Source of the DNA: Panonychus citri
Lineage: Eukaryota; Arthropoda; Arachnida; Trombidiformes; Tetranychidae
Reading direction: 5' to 3'
DNA length: 64,000 bases
Assembly (NCBI RefSeq): GCF_014898815.1
Contig: NW_026515433.1
Coordinates: 146,501-210,500, forward strand
The notes beneath the pieces are model-generated. The model had not been told where the DNA came from. It made no database searches and saw only the letters and a program-made list of their open reading frames with translations. This document shows positions 25,912-35,426 of this stretch, piece after piece; the stretch's first letter is position 1, and the number at the start of each line of letters is the position of its first letter. The translations under genes and the position numbers were made by a program.

Positions 25912-27241
25912 TGATAATCAATTGATGTGTTAGTCAATTAACTTGAGAAAAGATGAAAACCTTCACATGATTTAATCATGATCATGATTCTAATAATAAC
26001 GATACCCTTGAAATTGAAAGTGAATGTTAGTTGACAATTAATGTCACTTCATCTTCCTTTGAAATGATCAACAACAATTAGTAGGACATAGACACTTTAA
26101 AATTCATTTATTTTTTGCTTTGTTAATTCTCATTCATAGAATCAGTTAATTGTTTGCTAATTTAATCAATCTTTTTAACAATATTTACATTACCAATTAT
26201 GATTATTAATGAAAATTATGTGATATTTACACAATCAGGATTCCAAAAAAGAGACAATTAAGACTAATACATTACCGATCATCACATTCTATTGAATTAA
26301 TTGTTACTACGTGAGTGGACTTAGATTCTAATCAAGTCAATTGATTCTCTTTCTGGTTCCGCATTTGGTTTAACTTTTTCCCTTTTCATTTCGTTTATCA
26401 TTCCTTTCCTTCCTTAATTGTAATTAACAATTTAAGGTGATTTATTACGATATCGTTTATAATTAATTTAATTACCGTATTGTGTAATAAGGTGTGTGAG
26501 TGATTGTGTTTGTCTCTTCAATCAATTTTGATAACATTAACTACTAATATAAATATTCAATAAAAAGAGAAATAATTATGATTTTTTATCAATCAATTAA
26601 TTGATTATCTTTTAATCTGCAATCATAATCGACAGGAAACATCTAATTGTCTAATAATTAATTCTTTTGTAAATTAGAAACGAAATAAATTTTCCGATAT
26701 TTTAAATTGGCTTAATTCTTTATTAAAATAACAAAATTATGGTTTTTCTATTTTACATAACAATGTTACATACTAATTTAACTTTATCTAATTTGCTAAT
26801 TTACAGTCAAATCAGTGATTTTTGATTGTATTTAATTATCATAAATAACCCTGATCACTTGGTGTTGATGTTTTTCGTTGTGTTTCGTCTGAACCAGCGA
26901 AGTGCGAAGTCAAAGCGAAGGTGAATTGTTTTGAATGAAGTGATGCAATCAACCCTTAAATTGATGTGGATGACAATTAAAGTGATGGAGGAAAACTTTT
27001 CAATCCGCTGTGGTGATGATTAAATGTATTCCATCATTTAAAAGGTACCAACAATAATTGAGCATTGACTTTTCGAATGTGGAGTGAGTGAGAAAGAGAG
27101 AAGGGGGAGCAATGAAGATGATGGAAATGAAGATGATGATGATGGACAGGATTCGGAATTAAAATAAAGTTTACAAAGGAAGTAAGAAAGGGAAATTAAA
27201 AGGGATGAGAGTATTGAAGTTGAGGCCATTTAGAAATCATC
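25912..27241. other. 3' flanks of convergent SLC35F6 and cuticle genes
   Basis: AT-rich DNA with AATAAA-like hexamers near 26560. No coding exon or repeat family was recognised. Confidence 0.5.
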
Positions 27242-27769
27242 TTAGTGTTTACCCCAATTGTCGTGTTTGGTTTCATGTTTCCATGAGTCTTTCTTGTTCC
27301 ATGAGTCGTGGCCATGTTGTTGGTGAGGGACATGTTGTTGGTGTTCATATCCACCTTCCCATGAGCCTTCATGATGACCTCCTTTGTGTCCTGAGACAAC
27401 ATGAGTGTGGCTGTGACCAGCAGGGTCAGCACCATTGTAGATGGCATCAGCAGAGTCGACTGAGCCAACAGATGGTTCGTTGGAGTCCAATTTAACTCGG
27501 AATCCACTTTTGTCGGCAACATAGTTCACAGTTCGGTGACGACCATCGGCAAGTTTAAGACCATATGAACCGTGGACATTACCCCAACCATCACCAGATT
27601 CTTGTCGGTAGTTGGATGATCCCCAAGGGTCATTAATATGGTAACCGAAATCGTACTTTCCACTAACATCTTGGTGTCGGTTGATGGTACTGTGACCACC
27701 GTCAGCGTGGTTGTAAGCACTAGCGATGGCTACAAGAGCAAAGAAAGCGATGGCAACAAATTGATTCAT
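27242..27769 (-). CDS. Secreted cuticle protein with RR-2-type chitin-binding domain
   Basis: One exon encodes 175 residues. The start was set at MNQFVAIAFFALVAIASA, a clean signal peptide cleaved after ASA; the upstream in-frame sequence is part of the leader. The mature protein carries the Rebers-Riddiford extended consensus (YDFGYHINDPWGSSNYRQES, then GSYGLKLADGRHRTVNYVAD and GFRVKLDSNEP), Pfam Chitin_bind_4. The close pattern GYxIxDPxGxxNYRxE is typical of chelicerate cuticle proteins and helped place the organism. It should bind chitin fibres in the exoskeleton. The C-terminal third is rich in His, Gly, Trp and Lys, with little regular structure expected. A TATA box lies about 100 bases upstream of the ATG. 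Confidence 0.93.
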   Translation of the reverse strand: MNQFVAIAFFALVAIASAYNHADGGHSTINRHQDVSGKYDFGYHINDPWGSSNYRQESGDGWGNVHGSYGLKLADGRHRTVNYVADKSGFRVKLDSNEPSVGSVDSADAIYNGADPAGHSHTHVVSGHKGGHHEGSWEGGYEHQQHVPHQQHGHDSWNKKDSWKHETKHDNWGKH

Positions 27770-28290
27770 GATGAAAATTGATGAAAAAGAGACTAAGAGT
27801 TTTTGAAAGAATTGTTTTGTTGATGACTGTTGACAGTTGAATGATACTTTTTGCAAGTTTGATTTGTCTTATATAGTAGACAAGAGGTTGATATAAAATA
27901 TGCATCGAGGGAGAGTTAAGAGCGGGTGAGACAATTAAAAAACGGTAGTAAAGATCAAAAATGCGTGTTGAGATCAGAAATTAACCCAAAGAGGCGTTTG
28001 TTTGAGCCAAAATGTTTCCTCTAATAAGTGAGTGATCGCTCGTTTAAACCTGCAAACGATATTCAAATAAATACAATTATTAGTAATTAAACTTAATCAA
28101 GTATGAGTTAGTACAAGATTTAGAGAAAAAGATTGGTGAAAGAGAGATAGAGGGTAGAAAGAAATAAAAATATCGATCGATAAATTATTTACTTTTTCAT
28201 TCGAAAATTAAAATGTAAATTGGAAAACGTTCTTTGTCACTGGTGAGCACCAAACTTATTCTGTAAGCACTTATGTTTATTTTTTGATCT
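27770..28290. other. intergenic between cuticle gene and METTL3
   Basis: The stretch holds the cuticle promoter and leader and, at its right end, the METTL3 3' region with an AATAAA (minus) near 28271-28276. Nothing else was seen. Confidence 0.5.
27868..27875 (-). promoter_or_regulatory. TATA box of the cuticle gene
   Basis: TATATAAG on the minus strand lies 99 bases before the chosen ATG. That places transcription start near 27840, in the usual position for a strongly expressed cuticle gene. Confidence 0.65.
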
Positions 28291-29814
28291 TTAGGATAAC
28301 TTTTTCAGCTCAGACACTCGATTTGGATAACGAACGGCGAAAGCGGTTAACAATTGTTCCTCATGCAAACAGACCCCAGGCAATTGATTTCCAAGGGTAA
28401 TCCAGTTTGGTTGTAGATTGTGGGTTCGGCCGAAAAGTTCAATCTTCTTGGTCCCGGGAGACAATCGTTCAATAATACCGTAAATTTCATCAGGTTTGTG
28501 GCTTGTAGCTCGCACTTCAGCCACTATAACATCACAATCCAAACCACGATTCAGATTTTCTGGTTCACCTTTTATACCAACTAAACAATGTTCTTTCCCA
28601 TGGTTTAGCCAATGTCCAGTTCTACCCGTTCGAATGATTCTTTGCAGCTGATTTGTTTTCACCCAAATTATTTCATCACATCTCTCATAGCCCCACAGTT
28701 CAAGGCATTCTCGACCCAGTTCCATGGCACGGCCAGTGACCCAAAGGAACAACAATCCTTTGTCTTGAAGACACGGAATATTGAGTTGTCTCATCTCTTC
28801 ATCAGACATGGTTCCATACGGAAGATCCATATGAATATCCCAAGGAGGATCAGCCATGATTACATCGAATTTGCCCAAAATTGAGACATCAAATGTCCTC
28901 AGATCACATTGAATCCATTGTGGATTCCTCAAAGTATCGTTGAATCTTCGATCAGGCACAAGTTCTTCTTTTCGATCTTTTTTACTTTTAACTGTTCCCA
29001 TATCAACTTCATAGTGAACGTATTTACAACTATCCATATGGAAACAGGTATTGAGAAATGAACAATCTCCTAACGATTCATCAGTGTGCTTCTGGATGAT
29101 TTTCTTGAAATGAAGTTTGTCACAAGTTTGTAATGAAGTCACTCTTTTACAATCCTCTCTGGTCCCATGGGGACAAAACTCTTGAACTTGACCACCTCCA
29201 ACTGATTGGAATTTCTCAATAACCAATTTATCTTTTGCAGTTGGTTTACTGAGTAAATCGAGAATTTCTTTACTGATTTTTTTATCTTCTCTCTCCTTGA
29301 TTGATGGTAGCGAAAGTAAATTTTCCAAGTTAACAACCTCTTCTCTATTACCGGTTGCCTCAATTCTCGCACGTTTTCTATCAGAAAATTCAGAATGAGA
29401 TTCAACTCCAGAACCAGAACCAGAATTTGAGGCAATACAAGCAACAATAGAATTAGTTATTGTCGCAGTTGGTGGAGTGATGGTGCTTAGAGAACTCGCA
29501 ATGGTCCCACTAACACTCGTAGTTGGAATTACAGTTTCTTCGCCCGCCGAGATTCCCAGACAAGAGTATTTTCTTTTCATAGTCGATGTTTTGAAGACTC
29601 TCATCTTCACTATGCTTAGTTTGCTCAATGTTCCAATGGACAATGGCTTATCACATTTAGGGCATTTAATTGATTCTGTTACACATTTCTCGGCGCATTT
29701 AGAACAATAAATGCATCCACAATTGTTCTGGACTGGATTCTCAGCGATCTTTTCACAAAGAGGACAAACATATGAAGTTGATCCGAGATCATCATTTGAG
29801 TTTTCCTTATCCAT
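28291..29814 (-). CDS. METTL3: METTL3/IME4 m6A mRNA methyltransferase with an N-terminal RING-like finger
   Basis: One exon encodes 507 residues from the ATG at 29814; the frame extends upstream only with a non-ATG codon. The catalytic MT-A70 domain holds DPPW (about 322-325), followed by DIHMDLPYGTM, the WVTGRAMELGRE block, RTGRTGHWLNHGKEHCLVG and FGRTHNLQPNWITLGNQL. These residues bind SAM and RNA in the METTL3-METTL14 complex, which writes N6-methyladenosine in nuclear mRNA. Before it are two CCCH-like fingers (CPHG...C...CDKLHF and CSFLNTCFHMDSCKYVH). The odd part is residues 17-54: C-x2-C-x11-C-x-C-x2-C-x2-C-x10-C-x2-C, which fits a RING-type cross-brace. Known METTL3 proteins start instead with a leader helix for WTAP binding. 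The fusion is continuous in one exon. The rest is full length. Confidence 0.95.
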   Translation of the reverse strand: MDKENSNDDLGSTSYVCPLCEKIAENPVQNNCGCIYCSKCAEKCVTESIKCPKCDKPLSIGTLSKLSIVKMRVFKTSTMKRKYSCLGISAGEETVIPTTSVSGTIASSLSTITPPTATITNSIVACIASNSGSGSGVESHSEFSDRKRARIEATGNREEVVNLENLLSLPSIKEREDKKISKEILDLLSKPTAKDKLVIEKFQSVGGGQVQEFCPHGTREDCKRVTSLQTCDKLHFKKIIQKHTDESLGDCSFLNTCFHMDSCKYVHYEVDMGTVKSKKDRKEELVPDRRFNDTLRNPQWIQCDLRTFDVSILGKFDVIMADPPWDIHMDLPYGTMSDEEMRQLNIPCLQDKGLLFLWVTGRAMELGRECLELWGYERCDEIIWVKTNQLQRIIRTGRTGHWLNHGKEHCLVGIKGEPENLNRGLDCDVIVAEVRATSHKPDEIYGIIERLSPGTKKIELFGRTHNLQPNWITLGNQLPGVCLHEEQLLTAFAVRYPNRVSELKKLS

Positions 29815-30612
29815 CTTAGTTACTGTTACCTCTCTTGTTGACAAAACATAAACCGTGAGGTCGAATTTTTGGATTTAATTGTTTTTGTGGTGGTGGTGGT
29901 TGTTGTCGACGATGATTGTGAGATGAGATTAAGGTGAGTGGTTGTAAAACAATTGATTGTAGATATCGGTTACCCTTAAATGCTGCAAAAATTAAACAAA
30001 AAAAGAAAAAGCAAAAAGAAAAGTGTGACATTAAACAAAAAGATATTCAAGCAGTTGATCAACAAAATAATTGAAAGGAAAAGGACTAATTATCACTCTT
30101 AAACGTTATTAGTCAGCTAATTAGTCAAAATAATTACAATAAGATACATTACAAATGGTTGAAATCTCAATGCACCGGAAAGTGAGAGTATTAAAATTAA
30201 TAATTACCAATACTTATACACAACAATGGAACATGTTAACAATAAAAGTGTAAACAAATATAAAAAACAATCTACTTACCAATCAATCCACTAAATTGTA
30301 CAATTATGATAAATTAGATGAAAAGACAATTAGTTCGGAATTGGAAAACCAAATGAATATTAATCTAAACCAACATCCAACTAAAGATGGGAAAGTTTAT
30401 GTGGATTTGATGGAAGACAAAAAGGAAACATTCATTTCTTTCCTGTGGGAACATGAAAAATATGAGACAACATGATTTAAAGAAACAAAATGATGATGAT
30501 ATCACATTTCCACTAATCAATTGAATCGAGATGAGAGCAAATTAAGTAACTAATTAAATGAGTTAATTTAAATTTCTTAGCTTCTGGTTGTTTATGAGGA
30601 AATTTATTTGAT
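29815..30612. other. METTL3 upstream flank
   Basis: AT-rich DNA upstream of METTL3 that ends at the border of the retroelement. A GT/CA-rich patch at about 29880-29935 is the only notable feature. No coding exon was found. Confidence 0.5.
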
Positions 30613-30649
30613 TGTGACCCTTACGGTCGTCATATGAGGTCATATGACT

Positions 30650-30671
30650 GAGCAGCCTCGATGTGCTGCTC
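30650..30671 (-). other. Hairpin after the polymerase stop codon
   Basis: A perfect 7-bp stem (GAGCAGC/GCTGCTC) with an 8-base loop lies 17 bases beyond the end of the reverse transcriptase gene. It is surrounded by three copies of GTCATATG (30629, 30639, 30679). Structured 3' ends are used by several non-LTR elements for recognition by their reverse transcriptase; that role here is inference. Confidence 0.5.
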
Positions 30672-30687
30672 TCTATCGGTCATATGT

Positions 30688-33600
30688 TCATCGACCGGTT
30701 GTTACATTTGGCTTTTTCTCTTTAAGTAGATTATACAATTTGATTACTTTGTTTGTTTCTGTTTTATTCCATTCTGTGATTTTTTTCATGAAAATTTCTT
30801 TTATTTCCGGTATTTCCTTTTCTATCCATCGGCATTGTGTCACGTAGTGTCCCACTGGTTGGTATTTTTTCCCACAGCAAGTTAATCTGTATTTGAATCC
30901 GGTTATTTTCCGCATCAGCCATATCTTTTTCTCGGTGAGTTTATCCTTCAGGTCAAAGTTGAATATGTTGAACTGTGATTTACCTTTGGCGTACAATTGA
31001 TTCATTTTTTCTCTCGTTTTCCTTTTTATTATCAGGTTTTGTGCCAACTGGTTGTTGAGTTTCCCGGAGTATTCAATTTCCTCAACTGCTATTTCTCTCC
31101 AGTCCCACGGATCCCTGTATTTGGTAAAGGTCCATTCACCTTGTTGCATCATTAGTAGTCTCACTCCTTTGGCAAAGGTTGAGTTTCCCTCCAGGTATCG
31201 AGATGATCGTTCATCAAGTTCAATTGTTGTTCCTCCGTTTCCATATTTTTCTATCAGCCACCTTAGACCTATTAGTATTAATTGAAAGGGATTATTCACC
31301 TCGGGGATAGAAAGTTTAATATAATTAGTGTTCGTTTTTGTTTGTTTTTCGATCAGTATTCCACCTTCACCTGTTTGATAATAAGTTTTATACTTAATCT
31401 TCTGTCTTTTTAGGTCTTTGATTCGCCATTGAATTTTGTCTATTGGTGTGTTTTCTGTCGATGTCCATTCTATTCCGTCTTCATTCTTGCCGTTCTTTCT
31501 CCAATGCCATTCGTAGTCATATGCGATTGCTTGTTCCACTACGTTGGTATATCCTTCGATTATGTGTAACCATCTGTTTGTTTGGATGCTTCTGTTTAGG
31601 AATCGGTTTAGTAGAGTTCCAATCTGTTGTATCATTTCTATCAGTCGGTTGTCGTTTCCCACCGCCCATAGTACATGTTTGTACATCTTGTTCATAAACA
31701 TCGATTGTACTAGTAGTTTTTTAACATTGTTTCTCAGTTTTATTATGTCCGGCCAATTTTTGGACAATTTTGGGAATATTTCTTCTTCGAATGTTTTGTT
31801 CATTTGTTGTTTTATTTCGTGACTCATTGTGTTGCCTCTCGGTAATTCAAAGCCAATGATCTCCATCCATTGTCTCGTTGGGTGATGAATTTCTGTTTTC
31901 TTCTCGTTTATTACCAAGTCAATCTTTTTCAGTTCATTTCCCGCTGTTTCTATTGCTTCTTTCGTATCCTTTGGGTCCACTATCATTATCATGTCATCCG
32001 CGAAGGCTATCACGAATATTCCTTTGGCTCTTATTCTTCTTATTGCGTAATCTAGTGCGAAGATGAATAAAATCGGTGATGTAGATGTTCCTTGAGCTGC
32101 ATTGGATTCGTCTTTCATGTAGAGTTTTCTTTTTCCCGTGTAGTAAGTTAACCATCTATTCGTATATGCTGATTGGAGTAGAGTGATCGTCGATTTTCCA
32201 GCGATGGTTCCCAGCCGAACCCAGATTGGGGCTAGGTTTACACAATCGAATGCTTTTTTAACGTCTATTTTGATAATCGTTGATTGTTCGAAATTTTTGT
32301 GTTTCTTTACCTCGTAGAAATAGTCTTCTCTTCTCTTGTTTTCACAGAATCCAAATTGCGTTTCCTCTAATAGGAAGTCATTGGCAATCTCCATTAGTCT
32401 ATTCGTTAGTAGTTTGTCAATTATTTTGTAGAGGAAATTAGGTGATCGCACCATTCTCACCGATTCACCATCCGCTTTCATTACGAATCCGCATCCTAGG
32501 GTAGTTACCATATTCGGTACATGTGAAATTTCAAATATCTTTTCAATTACTCTGATGATTTTTTCTTTGTTGTTGTCGAAGAAACGCGTCCAAGTGGCCG
32601 CTGTGAAAGTGTCAGCTGTTAGACTTGATGTCTTAAATTTCATTCTCTGTATTAATAATTTTTCGTTTTCTTTCAGTTTTCCCTTTACTCCAATTACGTT
32701 GTCTTTGTACTTTGGTTTGTGTGTGCTCATGTTTTTGAGCCATTCGTTTCTACTCTCCAAGAGCTTCTCGTCAGTCCAATCTATCTTCATTGGTTTGTTG
32801 ATGAGGTGTCTGTTGATTGTCTTCCAAAGCGTTGTCGAGTCTTTCGCTGCCCTTAGTTTAGCACTGATCGAGAAGGTTTTAATTTTTCTATTTATTTCTC
32901 GTTCGGTGTTTCTTAATTTATCATCTTCTTCCGCTGTTCTGATTTGTTTTCTTCTTAATTTTCTTTTCAGTTGGACTAATCTTCTGAGTTTATTTTTCTT
33001 TTTCCATGAGTAAACCCATTTGCCATGAATATCAGGGAAGTTGATTATTGATTTACAGTTTTTGATCAGCGCTGATTCTTTGTTTAGTTTCTCTTCGTTC
33101 GTGTTCATTTCTTTTATTTTGAGTTTCCATGATCCAAAGTGTTTTTTCTTTATTTGTATCTTTTTCTCTGTGGCCTTGCTCATTGTCATGATGCTGCTAA
33201 TTTTGTAGTGGTCTGAGTGTTGGTCGTTTAGTAGTTTGTTTTCGATGACTTCGATGTTTTTTGTTACGAATATCATGTCGAGTACATTATCAGATGTTTT
33301 GTAGGTTGTGTTAAAGTTGTTGCATATTGGTCTGAGGTTGTAGTCTTTCAGCCATTTCTCCATTATCAACCTTCTCTTTTCACTTGGGTGATATTTGGAC
33401 TTGTTTGCCTGCCATACCTCGGATGTTGTGTTCCAATCACCCATAAACACTATGTTTTGACCCTTGTAGTTTTCGCTGAGTTCTCGAATGATCCCCATCA
33501 CTTGATAGTTGTTCTTTTCGTTGTTCATATTTCCACATGGGTTGATGTACACTGTTACCACCAATGTGTTTATTTCTTTTATCATGGCTGCACATACCGA

Positions 33601-33825
33601 GTCACTTTTGTTAAATATTGGTTTAACCGTCCAGTCCAATGAACACACTAGCGCTTGTTTCTTCTTGCAAAAAACATTGTAGTTGTTGATGTGTTTAGTT
33701 GTACACTTGATGTTTGGTTCACTAATTGAGGTTATTTCGCTGTAACTTTTGATTGTGTGTACTATTGCTTTTCGTGTTGATTCAAAGTTTTTGGCTGCAT
33801 TCACGTGTATAAATTTTACTTTCAT
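30688..33825 (-). CDS. Retroelement ORF2: APE-type endonuclease plus reverse transcriptase
   Basis: An intact frame of 1045 residues. Residues 1-210 are an exonuclease-endonuclease-phosphatase domain with N9 (HVNA), E36 (SEP), GDWN (129-132), LDMIF (182-186) and SDH (204-206), the residues that nick target DNA. The reverse transcriptase follows, with KIDVKKAFD (519-527), AAQGTSTSPILF (576-587) and FADD (608-611) in place of the usual YADD. The C-terminal part has a C..H..C knuckle (CCGKK then GHYVTQC), as in R1-like elements. Compared with typical elements the RPI motif is replaced by VRSPNFLYK, so the polymerase is divergent yet carries both catalytic Asp regions. It would copy element RNA into a nicked chromosome site. 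The start at 33825 is the first ATG. It lies only 38 bases from the start of the gene on the other strand. Confidence 0.93.
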   Translation of the reverse strand: MKVKFIHVNAAKNFESTRKAIVHTIKSYSEITSISEPNIKCTTKHINNYNVFCKKKQALVCSLDWTVKPIFNKSDSVCAAMIKEINTLVVTVYINPCGNMNNEKNNYQVMGIIRELSENYKGQNIVFMGDWNTTSEVWQANKSKYHPSEKRRLIMEKWLKDYNLRPICNNFNTTYKTSDNVLDMIFVTKNIEVIENKLLNDQHSDHYKISSIMTMSKATEKKIQIKKKHFGSWKLKIKEMNTNEEKLNKESALIKNCKSIINFPDIHGKWVYSWKKKNKLRRLVQLKRKLRRKQIRTAEEDDKLRNTEREINRKIKTFSISAKLRAAKDSTTLWKTINRHLINKPMKIDWTDEKLLESRNEWLKNMSTHKPKYKDNVIGVKGKLKENEKLLIQRMKFKTSSLTADTFTAATWTRFFDNNKEKIIRVIEKIFEISHVPNMVTTLGCGFVMKADGESVRMVRSPNFLYKIIDKLLTNRLMEIANDFLLEETQFGFCENKRREDYFYEVKKHKNFEQSTIIKIDVKKAFDCVNLAPIWVRLGTIAGKSTITLLQSAYTNRWLTYYTGKRKLYMKDESNAAQGTSTSPILFIFALDYAIRRIRAKGIFVIAFADDMIMIVDPKDTKEAIETAGNELKKIDLVINEKKTEIHHPTRQWMEIIGFELPRGNTMSHEIKQQMNKTFEEEIFPKLSKNWPDIIKLRNNVKKLLVQSMFMNKMYKHVLWAVGNDNRLIEMIQQIGTLLNRFLNRSIQTNRWLHIIEGYTNVVEQAIAYDYEWHWRKNGKNEDGIEWTSTENTPIDKIQWRIKDLKRQKIKYKTYYQTGEGGILIEKQTKTNTNYIKLSIPEVNNPFQLILIGLRWLIEKYGNGGTTIELDERSSRYLEGNSTFAKGVRLLMMQQGEWTFTKYRDPWDWREIAVEEIEYSGKLNNQLAQNLIIKRKTREKMNQLYAKGKSQFNIFNFDLKDKLTEKKIWLMRKITGFKYRLTCCGKKYQPVGHYVTQCRWIEKEIPEIKEIFMKKITEWNKTETNKVIKLYNLLKEKKPNVTTGR
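32216..32244 (+). repeat. Element motif, copy A (inside ORF2)
   Basis: Plus-strand consensus GCGAaCCCAG, ttTGGgGcTAGC, then gTTTaCACA. This copy reads CCCAGATTGGGGCTAGG and lies within the reverse transcriptase reading frame, where the minus strand encodes VNLAPIWVR. Confidence 0.6.
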
Positions 33826-33863
33826 TTTGAGTTTTTCTTTTCTCCTCTATTTCTAGGTTCAGA

Positions 33864-35426
33864 ATGGCTGGTATACCGTCTTTCTTCAAGCAGGTTGCAA
33901 TTCCCCTCCAGGCTCGTTGCCAGGTGGTTTCTGAATGTTTGAATTGTTCATTTGCCCGTGGGTCCAAGCAGAATTTGGAAAGAGAGTTTCTTTCTCTTTC
34001 TTTCCTCGATATAAAAGATGTTAAGTACTTTTACTGTCGGCATCAGCGTGAAGCTGATTGTTTGTATCTTTGTCGGGTTGAGTTTATTCATAACGGCGAG
34101 TTGGTTCACGGTCATGGGGTGGACGTATCTTTTTCCCGTGCCTATGATATGGCCTGTTATCATTTACTTCGTTCAGTGGTTTGTGGTTGTCCCCGTCTTA
34201 TTCTGGTGAGTCGCGACCTCAGTTTGGAGCTAGCGTTTACACAACAACTTGTTCATTTTACTTATTTTGTTTTCTTCTTTCTTTAGCCCAAACAGGTCGT
34301 TCCCTTGCCTAATTGGAGGGGTCATTGTTTCCTCAATGCTGCTCTTGTACCGCTTTTCCATTCTCGTCTTTTCATAAAGATTCTTTTCCAATGTTTTTTC
34401 ATGGCCGCTGGTGAGGTTAATCGTGGTACAATAAGACCACCTCTTGATAAAAATGTGTTGTCGGTCGTTGGTGAGACTCGTTATCTCTGGACTTGTTGTC
34501 TTTATGAGTATTATCGTCATGTTCGAAAGGCCTCATTCGTCGATAACTTCACCATTAAGAATTTGCCGCCTGGATTAGAGAGGAAGTTGTGGCCTAACAA
34601 GGTCGTTCGATTGCCTCCTAAGGTGAAGCCCACTAATGATATTGATCTTGACGAGCATCAAACCCGACTTTTGCGACATTTTTCTGAGTTTGTTGCTTCT
34701 CAGTATTCTACTCCCGGTGGTACCGAGTATGTGGTTTATTTTGATTTGGTCAAAAAATTGGTGCAGGACCACAAGTTGTATCATGATTTATTCATGATTA
34801 CCATACAAGGGAAGTTCATTTGTCGCCATTGTCGTCCTACGGATCAGCCTTTCGTTTACAGTTTCCCTGTTTTTAACCTTCGTACTAGCTATTGTGACAA
34901 GGGCCAGAAGTTTCTTCTCAGCGATGCTATTCACGAGGTTTCATCCTGGGTTGATGAGTTGACTTTGACCTGTCCTCGTAAGGTGAATGGTTCTGTTTGC
35001 GGTAGTCGTTTCCGCTCATTGGAAGATGTTGAGGTGGTGCATTTACCTGAGATTCTTGTTTTTCATATGAACCCTGATTTATTCGATGATGAAGACGTTG
35101 AGGTGTTGATTGAGGAAGATTTTACTGTTTGTTTAGGCGATTCTGTTAAGAATTTCTACCGCTGCGGGTTTACTAGTATCTTCCCTTTATTCAAGAGGAA
35201 TGGGAAGACTGTGAGTGATCGTTTTCATTTGCCTGAGGTTGGTGATGAAAAAATTGGTTGGCATACGGTGATTAATTTACGTGCTTCTGATGAGCTTTAT
35301 TATGAAATAAATAATGGGGACATACATGATTCTATGGAGGAGTTTCTATTATGTTATACTCCTGGTTCATTAGTTTTTTATCAATGTTCAAAGGATTTCC
35401 CGAGTGTTGTTAAAGCTACGGCCTAA
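33864..35426 (+). CDS. dsRNA-binding-like plus ubiquitin-specific-protease-like protein, antisense in the retroelement
   Basis: Two exons, 33864-34205 and 34287-35426, are joined by an 81-nt intron (GTGAGT...TTTCTTTAG, phase 0), giving 493 residues. Residues about 45-108 resemble a dsRBD: a strand pattern YLCRVEF...GHGVDVSFSRA, then an A..ACYHLLRSV helix. From residue 120 a USP fold is suggested: the Cys box LPNWRGHCFLNAAL (C128, canonical GLxNxGNxCYxNxxLQ), a CRHC pair and a second Cys pair around NGSVCGS, and a His box GWHTVINL (H440). Sixteen residues after that His lies N456 in YYEINN, aligned with the third catalytic residue of USPs. The end GSLVFYQ matches the family's final strand. Thus the triad may be complete. 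It is not related to UCHL5 nearby, which is of the UCH family. A splice-acceptor-like TCTATTTCTAG lies just upstream of the ATG, so a leader exon is possible. The USP and dsRBD assignments are by eye only. Confidence 0.75.
34206..34286 (+). other. Intron of the antisense USP-like gene
   Basis: The intron is 81 nt with a GTGAGT donor and a TTCTTTCTTTAG acceptor. Reading through gives a stop at the intron's end, while splicing places the Cys box directly after the dsRBD-like part in frame. It also contains one copy of the element's 33-bp motif. Confidence 0.8.
34213..34243 (+). repeat. Element motif, copy B (inside the USP-gene intron)
   Basis: Reads CTCAGTTTGGAGCTAGCG, then TTTACACAAC. It begins right after the splice donor of the antisense gene. 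Confidence 0.6.
35296..35301 (-). terminator. Polyadenylation signal for ORF-X
   Basis: AATAAA on the minus strand about 125 bases beyond the ORF-X stop, inside exon 2 of the antisense gene. Confidence 0.35.

Noticed and set aside
33782..33967. Minus-strand frame upstream of ORF2
   Set aside because: It overlaps the ORF2 start and the first exon of the antisense gene in another frame, with no motif.
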